Shown piece after piece: positions 44,986 to 52,937 of a stretch of DNA of 64,000 bases (positions are counted from its first letter, which is position 1; every line of letters starts with the position of its first letter). The DNA is from Streptomyces sp. Ru71 (GTDB lineage: Bacteria > Actinomycetota > Actinomycetes > Streptomycetales > Streptomycetaceae). The stretch lies in the NCBI RefSeq assembly GCF_002920535.1, contig NZ_PQSS01000020.1, positions 43,148-107,147 of the forward strand, in the 5' to 3' direction. Below the pieces are notes generated by a model. That model was not told where the DNA came from and ran no database searches. It saw only the letters and a program-made list of their open reading frames with translations. A program made the translations under genes and the position numbers.

Positions 44986-46214
44986 CCGACCGGCTGGCGC
45001 TCTCCCCGTCGGCGTTCGTCACCGACTTCTACACCTCGTTCTGGTGGATACCGACCCTGGTGCTGGCGTCCGCGCTGGCCATCAAACTGCCCACCATCGT
45101 GCGGCTGTGGAAGGACCCGCTGCTGCGCGCGGTCGGCGGACTGCTCCTGCTGGCCTGCGCGGTGTTCGTGTTCGTCGCGCCGTCCACCATCGCCTGGACC
45201 AACCGGGTCACCGGCGTGCCCAACATCGCCGCCCCGCTGGTGTACTCGCTGCTCACCGCGTTCTGCGGGTCCTGCCTGCTGCTCATCATCGCCTGGCGCA
45301 ACGGCCCGTCCGGGCACTCGCCGACCACCCGCCGCGCCCGGCGGCTGGTCCTCACCTCCTACGGCGCGGTCATCGTCGCCCTGTGGGGGCTGTTCGCGCT
45401 CGCCGACGCCCCCGTGGAACGGCTGCGGGACCTCGACACGTACTACGCCACCACCCCGTTCATGCGCGAGGAGATCCTGCTCTACCTGCTCGCGCACTGC
45501 GTGGCCGTGCTCATCACGTCCCGGCTGATCTGGAACTGGGTGCGCACCGACGGCCTCGACGGCTGGCTGCGCTGGGGGCTGGTCTTCCTCGGCGCCGGGT
45601 ACGCGATGAACCTCGTCTTCGACGCCGCCAAGCTCACCGCCGTGGCCGCCCGCTGGAGCGGGCACCGGTTGGACTGGCTGAGCACCAACGCGGCGCCGCC
45701 GGTCGCCGGGCTGTCCGCCGTGCTGATCGCGGTCGGCTTCATCCTGCCGCACATCGGCCAGTACCTGCAGGACCGCTGGCGGATGCGGCTCGCCCACCGC
45801 GAACTGCAGCCGCTGTACCGGCTGCTGCGGTCCGTGCACGGCTCCGGGGTGCCGTTCGTCCTGCGCACCGCGCCCGAACTGCGGCTGATCCGGCGCGAGA
45901 CGTTCATCCGTGACGTCCTGTTACCGCTGGCCCGCCACCTCGACGACGACCTGCGCCGCCGGGCCCTCGACGCCGCCGTCGCCCTCGGGCACCCGCCGGA
46001 CCGGGCGCGGGCGCTCGCCGCGGCGGTGACCCTGCTGGACGCCGTCGAGAACCGCCGCGACCGGCAGGGCGAGGAGGCCCCGGGCGACGGCGTGGACACG
46101 GTGCGGCTGCTGCGCGAGATCGGCGCCGTCTCCCGCGCGCTGCGCCGGCGGGACGTGCTGGAGGAGGTGCGCGCCCGCGCCGGCCGCCTCGGCCCGGCCC
46201 GGGGCACGAGGTAG
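44982..46214 (+). CDS. seven-helix membrane protein, MAB_1171c-like, copy 1, with a TTA codon
   Basis: The 410-residue product starts at GTG 44982, overlapping the protease gene. Seven hydrophobic segments fill residues about 15-260; then comes a cytoplasmic domain of about 150 residues (RLIRRETFIRDVLLPLARHL). Between helices 4 and 5 lies RLRDLDTYYATTPFMREEIL, nearly the same in the two later copies. The layout (7TM plus soluble C-domain) is more receptor-like than transporter-like, although the family is annotated as a putative transporter. In-frame TTA at 45921-45923 implies bldA-dependent translation. Confidence 0.75.
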   Translation: MTDRLALSPSAFVTDFYTSFWWIPTLVLASALAIKLPTIVRLWKDPLLRAVGGLLLLACAVFVFVAPSTIAWTNRVTGVPNIAAPLVYSLLTAFCGSCLLLIIAWRNGPSGHSPTTRRARRLVLTSYGAVIVALWGLFALADAPVERLRDLDTYYATTPFMREEILLYLLAHCVAVLITSRLIWNWVRTDGLDGWLRWGLVFLGAGYAMNLVFDAAKLTAVAARWSGHRLDWLSTNAAPPVAGLSAVLIAVGFILPHIGQYLQDRWRMRLAHRELQPLYRLLRSVHGSGVPFVLRTAPELRLIRRETFIRDVLLPLARHLDDDLRRRALDAAVALGHPPDRARALAAAVTLLDAVENRRDRQGEEAPGDGVDTVRLLREIGAVSRALRRRDVLEEVRARAGRLGPARGTR

Positions 46215-46271
46215 CTGAGGGAGCGGGGACTTGGCATAGTGCACAGTTGACCGCACGAGCACACCGGGACG

Positions 46272-46808
46272 GTGCCGAGAACAGTGCGTACCTGGCGTAC
46301 GAGCAAGGAGATGCGTCGGCTCGCCGATGCCCTCATCGACCCCATACGGGTCCCCCTGCCCACGGACCCCGAGACGCTGTTCGCCGCACTGGTCGGTTCG
46401 GTGAGCGCCTGGCGGGGGCGCGAGGTCACCGTCCACCGCGAGGTGTTCCCGCCGCACACCGCGAGCGGGCTGTGGCTGGAGCGCGAGGGCCAGGACATCG
46501 TGGTCGTCGACCGGCGGGCCGCGGTGTGGCACCAGATCGTGATCTTCTGCCACGAGGTGTGGCACATGAACCGGCGCGACGACGAACCCGGGGCGCTCGG
46601 CGAGCTGCCGCAGCCGGTCGCCGCCCGCACCGACTTCAGCCTCGCCGAGGAGCAGGAGGCGGACCGTTTCGGCATGCTGATGGGCCGCCGGCTGCGAGCC
46701 TGGCTGGAGGCACCCCCGGACTCGGTGTTCGCGGCCGACACCGGCGGCGCCCAGGACCTGGCCGGGCGGATCGGGGCCGCGCTCAACTACCGCGGGACGG
46801 GCACATGA
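46272..46808 (+). CDS. ImmA/IrrE-like zinc metallopeptidase, copy 2
   Basis: This 178-residue protein starts at GTG 46272; GTG 46284 is also possible. Zinc motif H94-E-V-W-H98 is in IFCHEVWHMNRRDD, with the third ligand probably E127 in AEEQEADRFG. It shares the order of motifs with copy 1 but is otherwise well diverged and lacks the Pro/Gly/Arg-rich linker. It is coupled by ATGA to the second membrane protein. The repeated protease-then-membrane-protein order suggests that the two act as a pair. Confidence 0.75.
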   Translation: MPRTVRTWRTSKEMRRLADALIDPIRVPLPTDPETLFAALVGSVSAWRGREVTVHREVFPPHTASGLWLEREGQDIVVVDRRAAVWHQIVIFCHEVWHMNRRDDEPGALGELPQPVAARTDFSLAEEQEADRFGMLMGRRLRAWLEAPPDSVFAADTGGAQDLAGRIGAALNYRGTGT

Positions 46809-48418
46809 ACGGCCTGACCAACTACGTCAGCTGCTCAGTGCTGTGGCTCGGGCTCGCCGTGAAGGCCCCCGATCTGGTGCGGCACCGGCACGACCCCTAT
46901 CTGCGGGCCATCTGCGCGGTGCTGGGCCTCGCGGGGCTGTGCTTCTTCCTCGGCGCCCCGCCCACCATCGGCGCGGTCAACCGGCTCAGCGGCGTCGCCA
47001 ACCTCGCCGCGCCGCTGACGTACGCGGCGATCACCGCGTACGGCGCCGCCTCCCAGGTGCTGATCGTGCGCTGGCGGGGCGGTCCCGACGTGACGCGCAC
47101 CGCGCGCCGCTGGATCACCGCCTACACGGGCGTGATCGTCGGCATCGGGGCGGCGTTCGCGCTGGGTGACGCGCCGGTGGAGCGCCGTACCGACCTGGAC
47201 ACCTACTACGCGACGACGCCGTTCATCGCAGAGATGATCGTGCTGTACCTGGTCGCGCACCTCATCGCCGCCTCCGTCACCATGGTCTCCGCGCTCAGGT
47301 GGGCCCGGCAGGTGACCGGCTGGCTGCGCGCGGGGCTGCTGACGCTGGGCGTGGGCACGCTGGGCAGCGCCGGCTTCAGCGCCGCCAAGCTCGTCGCGGT
47401 GGCCGCGCGCTGGTCGGGGCGCGACTGGTCGGCGCTGGACACGGCCGTCTCGCCGGCCGCGGCAGGGCTGGGCGCGCTGCTCACCTCGATCGGCATCCTC
47501 GTACCGCTGACCGGGCCCCGGCTGGCCCAGTGGCGCCGGGCGGGGCGGGCGTACGCGCGTCTGGCGCCGCTGGAGCGGGAGCTGGACGACGTCCTCACCC
47601 GCCGCGCCCTGCGGCTGCCGAGGCCGCGCTGGGCATCGCCGCCGACCCGGCTGATGTGGCGCCAGACCAGCATCCACAACGCGCTGGGCCATCTGGACAG
47701 CGCCTACGACCCGCTGCTGTACGCGGACACCTACGCGGCGGCCCTGCACACCGACGGCGACCCGAGCCAGGCGGAGGCCACGGCCTGGGCAGCGGTCATA
47801 GCAGCAGCGGCCCACCAGGACCGCCGGCCCCACCCACCCACCGACCCCGCCCAACAGCCCACCGCCACGGGGACACCGGTGCCGCGAACAGAAGGGGCGC
47901 CGCTGCCCGGCCCCGGCGGAACACCGCCGCCCGGGGCCGACGGGGCGCAGCTCGTCTCCCCCGTCGGGGCGCCGCTCCTCGATGCTGCGGAGACGCCGCG
48001 CCTCGGAGCAGTCGGAAGGCAGTACCCCGAGCCGGGCGGGACGCCGCTTCCGGCCGACCCCGCCCAACAGCCCACCGCCACGGGGACCCTTCCCGATCCC
48101 GCCCGCGCGGCCGGGGCACCGCCGCTCCCTCTCCCCGCCTCAGCGCCGTTGCCCGGCGTCACGGGCACTCGGCTTCCCGGCCCCGCCGGGACGCCCTCCC
48201 CCGGCCTCGCCAGCGCTCCGCTCCCCTGCCCCGCCGGGGCACCGGCCCCCTCGCCCGGCGCCGTCTCCGCGGCGCGGCAAGTGTCGGTCGGGCACGGTGG
48301 CGGGCGGGCGGTTCTTCCCGTGGGTGGGCCCGTGGATCTGGGGCGGGTTGCCGACGCGCTCGTGTCCTCTCCTCTCGTCGCCGCCGCGCGGGCGGTGAAC
48401 GGGGTGCGGCCGGTATGA
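46805..48418 (+). CDS. seven-helix membrane protein, MAB_1171c-like, copy 2, with a proline-rich tail
   Basis: The product is 537 residues from ATG 46805 (ATGA overlap). The N-terminal seven-helix unit has RRTDLDTYYATTPFIAEMIV, AKLVAVAARWSGRDW and the cytoplasmic RLMWRQTSIHNALGHLDSAY. Unlike the other two copies, it ends in about 190 residues of Pro/Gly/Ala/Thr-rich low-complexity sequence, which includes a 34-bp repeated DNA stretch encoding DPAQQPTATGT twice. The tail is predicted cytoplasmic and disordered. It could be a spacer or a binding region. Confidence 0.72.
   Translation: MNGLTNYVSCSVLWLGLAVKAPDLVRHRHDPYLRAICAVLGLAGLCFFLGAPPTIGAVNRLSGVANLAAPLTYAAITAYGAASQVLIVRWRGGPDVTRTARRWITAYTGVIVGIGAAFALGDAPVERRTDLDTYYATTPFIAEMIVLYLVAHLIAASVTMVSALRWARQVTGWLRAGLLTLGVGTLGSAGFSAAKLVAVAARWSGRDWSALDTAVSPAAAGLGALLTSIGILVPLTGPRLAQWRRAGRAYARLAPLERELDDVLTRRALRLPRPRWASPPTRLMWRQTSIHNALGHLDSAYDPLLYADTYAAALHTDGDPSQAEATAWAAVIAAAAHQDRRPHPPTDPAQQPTATGTPVPRTEGAPLPGPGGTPPPGADGAQLVSPVGAPLLDAAETPRLGAVGRQYPEPGGTPLPADPAQQPTATGTLPDPARAAGAPPLPLPASAPLPGVTGTRLPGPAGTPSPGLASAPLPCPAGAPAPSPGAVSAARQVSVGHGGGRAVLPVGGPVDLGRVADALVSSPLVAAARAVNGVRPV
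47841..47874 (+). repeat. 34-bp direct repeat, first copy (within the copy 2 membrane protein)
   Basis: This matches 48054-48087 exactly over 34 bases, in the same reading frame (213 bp apart, a multiple of three). It encodes the TDPAQQPTATGT/ADPAQQPTATGT segment of the proline-rich tail. Confidence 0.9.
48054..48087 (+). repeat. 34-bp direct repeat, second copy
   Basis: This is an exact copy of 47841-47874. Loss of the 213 bp between them by recombination would keep the frame. Confidence 0.9.
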
Positions 48419-49593
48419 GTCTCGTCGTGTATCTGGCGGCCCTGGTGTTCGGGCTGTCGTCCGTGCTGATCTTCCGCCGGCCCCGCACCGCGCTGCGCAA
48501 CCCCCTGACCGTGTCGACGTGCGCGGCGATCGTCCTCGGCTCGCTCGTCTTCGTGTGCGCCGCCCCGCTGACGCTGTCCGCGGTCAACGACCTCACGGGC
48601 ATCCCCAACTTCGGCGCCCCGCTCACGTACGGGATGCTCTCCGCGTACAGCTGCTCCCTGCTGATCCTGCTGATCAACTGGCGCGGCGGCTCACGGGCGC
48701 ACGTCCGGCGCCTGGTGCTGCGCTGCGTCGCCGCCTACGGCGCGCTGATCGTCGCCATCGTCGTGCTGTTCGCGCTCGGCGACGCCCGCACCGAGCGGCT
48801 GCGCGACCTCGACACGTTCTACGCCACCACCCCCGGCCTGCGCGAGATGATCCTGCTCTACCTGCTGGGGCACAGCGCCGCCATGGTCGTGATGTGCGCG
48901 GTGTGCCTGAAGTGGGGCCGCGAGGTCACCGGCCTGCTGCGCGCCGGGCTGCGGCTGATCCTGGCCGGCGCGCTGCTGGACCTGCTGGGCTTCCAGGCCA
49001 CCAAGTACACGGCGATCGCCGCCCGTTGGACCGGTCACGACCTGGACTTCCTGTCCACCACCCTGGCCCCGCCCATGGCCTCCCTGGGCGCGCTGATCTG
49101 CTCGGCGGGGTTCGTGCTGCCGCGGCTGCTGCCGGCGGCCGTGGCGCAGTGGCGCGGGCTCGCCGACCACCGCGCGCTGCACCCGCTGTGGTCGGCGGTG
49201 CGGTTCGCCTCCACCGCGCCCAAGCCGGAGGCGTCCTGGTGGTGGCTGCCGCAGGAACGGCTGCGCTGGCGCGAGGTGTCCATCCACGACGCGCTGCTCG
49301 CGCTGGCCCCGTACTTCGACGACCGGGTCCGCGCCCGCGCCGTGGACGAGGCGCTGCGCGCGGGCCGCTCCACCCACCAGGCCCGCATCGCCGGGGAGGC
49401 CGCGATGCTCGCCGCCGCCACCCGCCGGGCCGCCGCGCAGGAGCCGCCCCTGGACGCCCCCTGCCCCTACCGGCTGCACGCCACGGAGGTCCCGGGCACC
49501 GGCGGCCTGGTGGAACTGGCGCAGGCACTGTGCCGATCCCCCCTCGGCGCGACCGGGAGCGCGGGTACGGTAAGGGCCGCCTCCCCTCGCTGA
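48415..49593 (+). CDS. seven-helix membrane protein, MAB_1171c-like, copy 3
   Basis: The 392-residue product is coupled to the previous gene by ATGA. Seven helices are followed by a cytoplasmic domain (RLRWREVSIHDALLALAPYF). The shared loop reads RLRDLDTFYATTPGLREMIL, and the helix 6 region reads TKYTAIAARWTGHDLDFLST. It has no protease gene of its own in front, so it may share one of the two proteases or work with the monooxygenase that follows 29 bp later. Confidence 0.72.
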   Translation: MSLVVYLAALVFGLSSVLIFRRPRTALRNPLTVSTCAAIVLGSLVFVCAAPLTLSAVNDLTGIPNFGAPLTYGMLSAYSCSLLILLINWRGGSRAHVRRLVLRCVAAYGALIVAIVVLFALGDARTERLRDLDTFYATTPGLREMILLYLLGHSAAMVVMCAVCLKWGREVTGLLRAGLRLILAGALLDLLGFQATKYTAIAARWTGHDLDFLSTTLAPPMASLGALICSAGFVLPRLLPAAVAQWRGLADHRALHPLWSAVRFASTAPKPEASWWWLPQERLRWREVSIHDALLALAPYFDDRVRARAVDEALRAGRSTHQARIAGEAAMLAAATRRAAAQEPPLDAPCPYRLHATEVPGTGGLVELAQALCRSPLGATGSAGTVRAASPR

Positions 49594-49622
49594 ACTCCCG
49601 TTCGATGAACCCAAGGAGCCCC

Positions 49623-51029
49623 ATGCCGCACAGAGCTGTCGTCGTCGGAGCCGGCCTGGCCGGGATGCTGGCCGCCGCGGCCCTGTCGGCCACCGTGGAC
49701 GAGGTGGTCGTCGTCGAGCGGGACGACCTGCCCGACGGCCCGGAGCACCGCAAGGGGCTGCCGCAGGGCCGGCACGCCCATCTGCTCATGCCCGGCGGTC
49801 TGGCCGCGATGGAGGAGCTGATACCCGGGGTGAGTGTGCGTCAGGCGCTGCTGGCGGCCGGCGCGCACGAGGTGCCGCTCGGCTCGGGCATGCTGGCGCT
49901 TACCCCGGAGGGCTGGCTGCGGCGCTGGCGCGACGGCGGGCCCCGCATGATCACCTGCAGCCGGGCCCTGCTGGACTGGGTCGTACGGGACCTGGTGCTG
50001 AAGCACACCGGTGTCCGCGTCGAGCGGGGGCAGGCCCTGGAGTTCACCGGTTCGCGCGAGAGGGTGCGCGGCGTCCGGGTCGCGGGAGACGGCGGCGAGC
50101 AGGAGTTCGCGGCGGACCTCGTCGTCGAGGCCGGCGGGCGCGGCTCCCGGATCGGCGAGCGCCTGCGGGCGCTGGGGATCACGGACGTGCGCGAGAAGAC
50201 CGTGGACGTCGGGCTCGTCAACGCCACGCGCGTGTACCGCACCCCGCAGGGCGCGGAGAACTTCCCGCTCACCGTCGTCCAGGCCGACCCGTACGCTTCC
50301 CGGCCGGGCCGCAGCGGCATGATGCTGCCCATCGAGGGGGGCCGCTGGATGGTCAGTCTGGCCGGCACCCGGGGCGGGGAGCCGCCGGCGGACCCGGAGG
50401 GCTTCCTGCGGTACACCCTCGACCTGCCGCACCCGATCGTCGGCCGGCTCATCTCGGGCGCCGAGCCGCTGGGCGACGTGCACGTCAGCCGCAGCACGAA
50501 GAACACCCGCCGCTATCTGGAGAAGGTACGGGCGTGGCCGGAGGGCCTGGTCGTGCTCGGGGACGCGGTGGCGACGTTCAACCCGGCCTACGGGCAGGGC
50601 ATGTCGGTGGCCGCGCTGGGTGCCGTGGGCCTGCTGCGGGAGCTGGAGAGCGGCGGCCCGGCCGCGCCCGGCCTGGCCCGGCGGGCGCAGCGCCGCGCGG
50701 GTCGGGCGGTGGAGGCGGCGTGGGCGTCGGCGGTCGGCCAGGACATCTGGTTCCCGGACGTACGCGGCGGCCGGCCCGGCCTCGGCGACCGTCTCGTCAC
50801 CCGCTACTCACGCCGCCTGACCGGCTCGGCGGCGTCCTCCCTCGGCGCGGCCCGGGCCTTGTGGGACGTGACGAGCCTGCGCACCGGCCCGACCCGCCTG
50901 CTGCGCCCCGACGCGGTGCTGGCCGCCCTGACCGGCCCCCTGCTCCCGCCCCTGTCCGGCCCGCCGATGACCCCGGCGGAACGCAAGATCCTGGCGGAGC
51001 TGGAGCGGGGACCGGCGACCGACGCCTGA
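49623..51029 (+). CDS. FAD-dependent monooxygenase (aromatic-hydroxylase/epoxidase type)
   Basis: The 468-residue product starts at ATG 49623 after AAGGAG. The FAD fold begins VVVGAGLAGMLAAAALSATV, with VVVVERDDLPDG at the ribose end. The second motif region is DLVVEAGGRGSRIG and the third is VLGDAVATFNPAYGQGMSVA, as in flavin hydroxylases. RKGLPQGRHAHLLMPGG is typical of a subgroup near tailoring oxygenases. It is the last gene of the protease/7TM operon, and its substrate is unknown. It could make or remove the ligand sensed by the membrane proteins. Confidence 0.82.
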   Translation: MPHRAVVVGAGLAGMLAAAALSATVDEVVVVERDDLPDGPEHRKGLPQGRHAHLLMPGGLAAMEELIPGVSVRQALLAAGAHEVPLGSGMLALTPEGWLRRWRDGGPRMITCSRALLDWVVRDLVLKHTGVRVERGQALEFTGSRERVRGVRVAGDGGEQEFAADLVVEAGGRGSRIGERLRALGITDVREKTVDVGLVNATRVYRTPQGAENFPLTVVQADPYASRPGRSGMMLPIEGGRWMVSLAGTRGGEPPADPEGFLRYTLDLPHPIVGRLISGAEPLGDVHVSRSTKNTRRYLEKVRAWPEGLVVLGDAVATFNPAYGQGMSVAALGAVGLLRELESGGPAAPGLARRAQRRAGRAVEAAWASAVGQDIWFPDVRGGRPGLGDRLVTRYSRRLTGSAASSLGAARALWDVTSLRTGPTRLLRPDAVLAALTGPLLPPLSGPPMTPAERKILAELERGPATDA

Positions 51030-51048
51030 CGCCCGAGCCCCGCGATGT

Positions 51049-51150
51049 CCGAACGATCAGGGCGCCGGGACGATCGAGACACCCGAACGATCAGGGCGCC
51101 GGGACGATCGAGACACCCGAACGATCAGGGCGCCGGGACGATCGAGACAC
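51049..51150. repeat. three perfect 34-bp tandem repeats between convergent genes
   Basis: The units 51049-51082, 51083-51116 and 51117-51150 are identical. Each begins CCGAACGATCAGGGCGCCGG and ends ATCGAGACAC. A degenerate partial unit follows (CGAGGCGATCCAGACAC, 51151-51167). The unit length is not a multiple of three, and both neighbours end outside it, so it is not coding. Each unit holds CGATC and GATCG, which can pair. Confidence 0.9.
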
Positions 51151-51189
51151 CGAGGCGATCCAGACACCGGACGATCCGGACGACGGCGC

Positions 51190-52032
51190 CTAACCCGCGA
51201 ACGCCGGCTGGGCCAGGCCCTTGCCGGCGTCCGGAACCACCAGCAGCGAGCCGGCGACGGGATGCGGGGCGGTCAGGCCGACGCGGGCCGTCGTGACGTA
51301 CAGGTCGGTCAGGCCGGGCCCGCCGAAGGCGCACGCCGTCACGCGCGGCGTGGGCAGCTCGATCACCTTCTCCAGGCGGCCGTCGGGGGTGTAGCGGCGC
51401 ACCGCCGCGCCGTCCCACAGGGCCACCCACACGCAGCCGTCGGCGTCGACCGTGAGGCCGTCGGGGAAGCCGGCGCCCTCCTCGATCTCCACGAACGGGC
51501 GCCGGTCCGTCACGCGCCCCCCGTCGTGGGAGAAGACGTCGACGCGGCGGGTCGGGGAGTCGATGTAGTACATGAGGCGGCCGTCCGGGCTCCAGCCCGT
51601 GCCGTTGCTGACCGCCACGTCGTCGAGGACCAGCTCGACCGCCCCGTGCCCGGTGAGCCGGGAGAGGGTGCCGCCGCCCGGGGCCTCGTCGTAGCGCATG
51701 GTGCCCGCCCACAGCGCACCGTCGGGCGCGACGGCGGCGTCGTTGGCGCGGCGGCCGGGCACGGGCTCGCGGTGCAGCCAGCGGAAGGCGCCGTCGTCGT
51801 CCAGCAGGCCGACCCCGTCGCGCAGGTTGAGCACCAGGCCGCCGCCGGCGCGGGGTTTGGCGGCGCCGACGTGCTGCTCGGTGGTGCGGACCGTGCGGCG
51901 GCCGGTGACGGGGTCGTAGGTGTGGACGCGGCAGCCGAGGATGTCGACCCAGACCAGCCGGCCGGCTCCGGCGTCCCAGGTCGGTCCTTCGCCGAGGGCC
52001 GCTTCGGCCCGCACCGCGACCTCGTACCTCAT
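51190..52032 (-). CDS. SMP-30/gluconolactonase/LRE family lactonase
   Basis: The 280-residue six-bladed propeller starts at ATG 52032, overlapping the IclR stop by ATGA. Metal and active-site marks are ALGEGPTWDAGAGRLVWVDI (Glu), RRANDAAVAPDGALWAGTM (Asn), VSNGTGWSPDGRLMYY (Asn) and FPDGLTVDADGCVWVALW (Asp). These enzymes open sugar lactones to aldonic acids. Together with the dehydratase operon at 25 kb, which carries the same regulatory box as the IclR gene, it would supply the middle step of an oxidative sugar pathway. Confidence 0.9.
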   Translation of the reverse strand: MRYEVAVRAEAALGEGPTWDAGAGRLVWVDILGCRVHTYDPVTGRRTVRTTEQHVGAAKPRAGGGLVLNLRDGVGLLDDDGAFRWLHREPVPGRRANDAAVAPDGALWAGTMRYDEAPGGGTLSRLTGHGAVELVLDDVAVSNGTGWSPDGRLMYYIDSPTRRVDVFSHDGGRVTDRRPFVEIEEGAGFPDGLTVDADGCVWVALWDGAAVRRYTPDGRLEKVIELPTPRVTACAFGGPGLTDLYVTTARVGLTAPHPVAGSLLVVPDAGKGLAQPAFAG

Positions 52033-52802
52033 GCGGCGCTCCGGAAGCCGAGGAGCTCCGACAGCTCGGCAGCGCCCTTGGCGGCGAGCTGCTCCAGCTC
52101 GGCCCGGCGCTCCTCGCTCCAGCGGATCATGGGCACGGAGATGGACAGGGCGGCCACCACCCGCCCGGTGCGGTCGCGGACCGGTGCGGCCACGCAGGAC
52201 ACGTCCGGGTTGGACTCGCGGGACTCCACCGCGATGCCCCGGGCGCGGATCTCCGCCAGGGCCTCGCGCAGGGCGGCCGGATCGGTGATGCTGTTCGGGG
52301 TCATCGCGACCAGCTCGGCGTCGTCCGGGATGCGGGTGGCGAGCTCCTGCTCGGGGAGGGAGGCCAGCAGCATCTTGCCCACCGAGGTGCAGTGGGCGGG
52401 CAGCCGGCGGCCGGCCGCCGACACCATGCGCACCGCGTGGGTGGAGTCCACCTTGGCGATGTAGATGACGTCGGTGCCCTCCAGGATCGCCACGTGCACC
52501 GTCTCGTCGCAGGTCTCGGCGACGGCGCGGGCCACCTGCTGGCCCTCGGCGGCGAGGTCGAGCTGTTCGGCGTAGCGGCTGCCGAGCTGGTACGGGCGCA
52601 CTCCGAGCCGGTAGCGTCCCGGCTGGCCGGGGACGGGGACCAGGTACTGCCGGGCGGCGAGCGTGGTGACCAGCTCGTGCACGGTGGTGCGCGGCAGCTG
52701 CAGCCTGCGCACGATGTCGGGGGCGGAGAGCGTGCCGTCCCCGTCGAGGAAGAGCTCCAGAATGTCGAGAGCCCGGGTCACGGCAGGTACGAGGCGTCCC
52801 AC
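52029..52802 (-). CDS. IclR family transcriptional regulator
   Basis: The product has 257 residues. The N-terminal winged helix reads ALDILELFLDGDGTLSAPDI, then VRRLQLPRTTVHELVTTLAA. The C-terminal GAF-like effector domain has HCTSVGKMLLASLPEQEL and VAAPVRDRTGRVVAALSIS. It is co-translated with the lactonase. A GATATTTCGAACG box (reverse strand) lies 36 bp upstream of its start, and the same box precedes the dehydratase, GH43 and arabinan importer genes, so it may control all of them, probably responding to a sugar acid. Confidence 0.92.
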   Translation of the reverse strand: MGRLVPAVTRALDILELFLDGDGTLSAPDIVRRLQLPRTTVHELVTTLAARQYLVPVPGQPGRYRLGVRPYQLGSRYAEQLDLAAEGQQVARAVAETCDETVHVAILEGTDVIYIAKVDSTHAVRMVSAAGRRLPAHCTSVGKMLLASLPEQELATRIPDDAELVAMTPNSITDPAALREALAEIRARGIAVESRESNPDVSCVAAPVRDRTGRVVAALSISVPMIRWSEERRAELEQLAAKGAAELSELLGFRSAA

Positions 52803-52837
52803 GACCGGCCCCCTCCCTTGTTGGTCGGAATGGATGC

Positions 52838-52849
52838 GTTCGAAATATC
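52838..52849 (-). promoter_or_regulatory. ATTTCGAACG box upstream of the IclR gene
   Basis: The minus strand reads GATATTTCGAAC (52849 to 52838), then G at 52837. It shares ten bases with the box at 25049-25058 and is placed for autoregulation. Confidence 0.5.
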
Positions 52850-52937
52850 AACAGGCGATCGGCATGGCGAACACAGGCTAGTCATATCCCGTTCGCGCGG
52901 GCAATGGTGAGGACGGTCCCGGCTGCGCTGGGCGACG

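Noticed and set aside
44380..46808. Classical toxin-antitoxin pairs
   Set aside because: The HExxH proteins are protease-like, and the coupled partners are seven-helix membrane proteins rather than small antitoxins. No DNA-binding partner is encoded.
51049..51150. CRISPR array
   Set aside because: The units are directly tandem with no unique spacers, there are only three copies, and no cas genes are near.
51045..51296. Possible coding of the 34-bp tandem repeat (open frame of 83 codons)
   Set aside because: A 34-bp unit shifts frame at each copy. There is no good ribosome-binding site, and the frame runs into the antisense of the lactonase gene.
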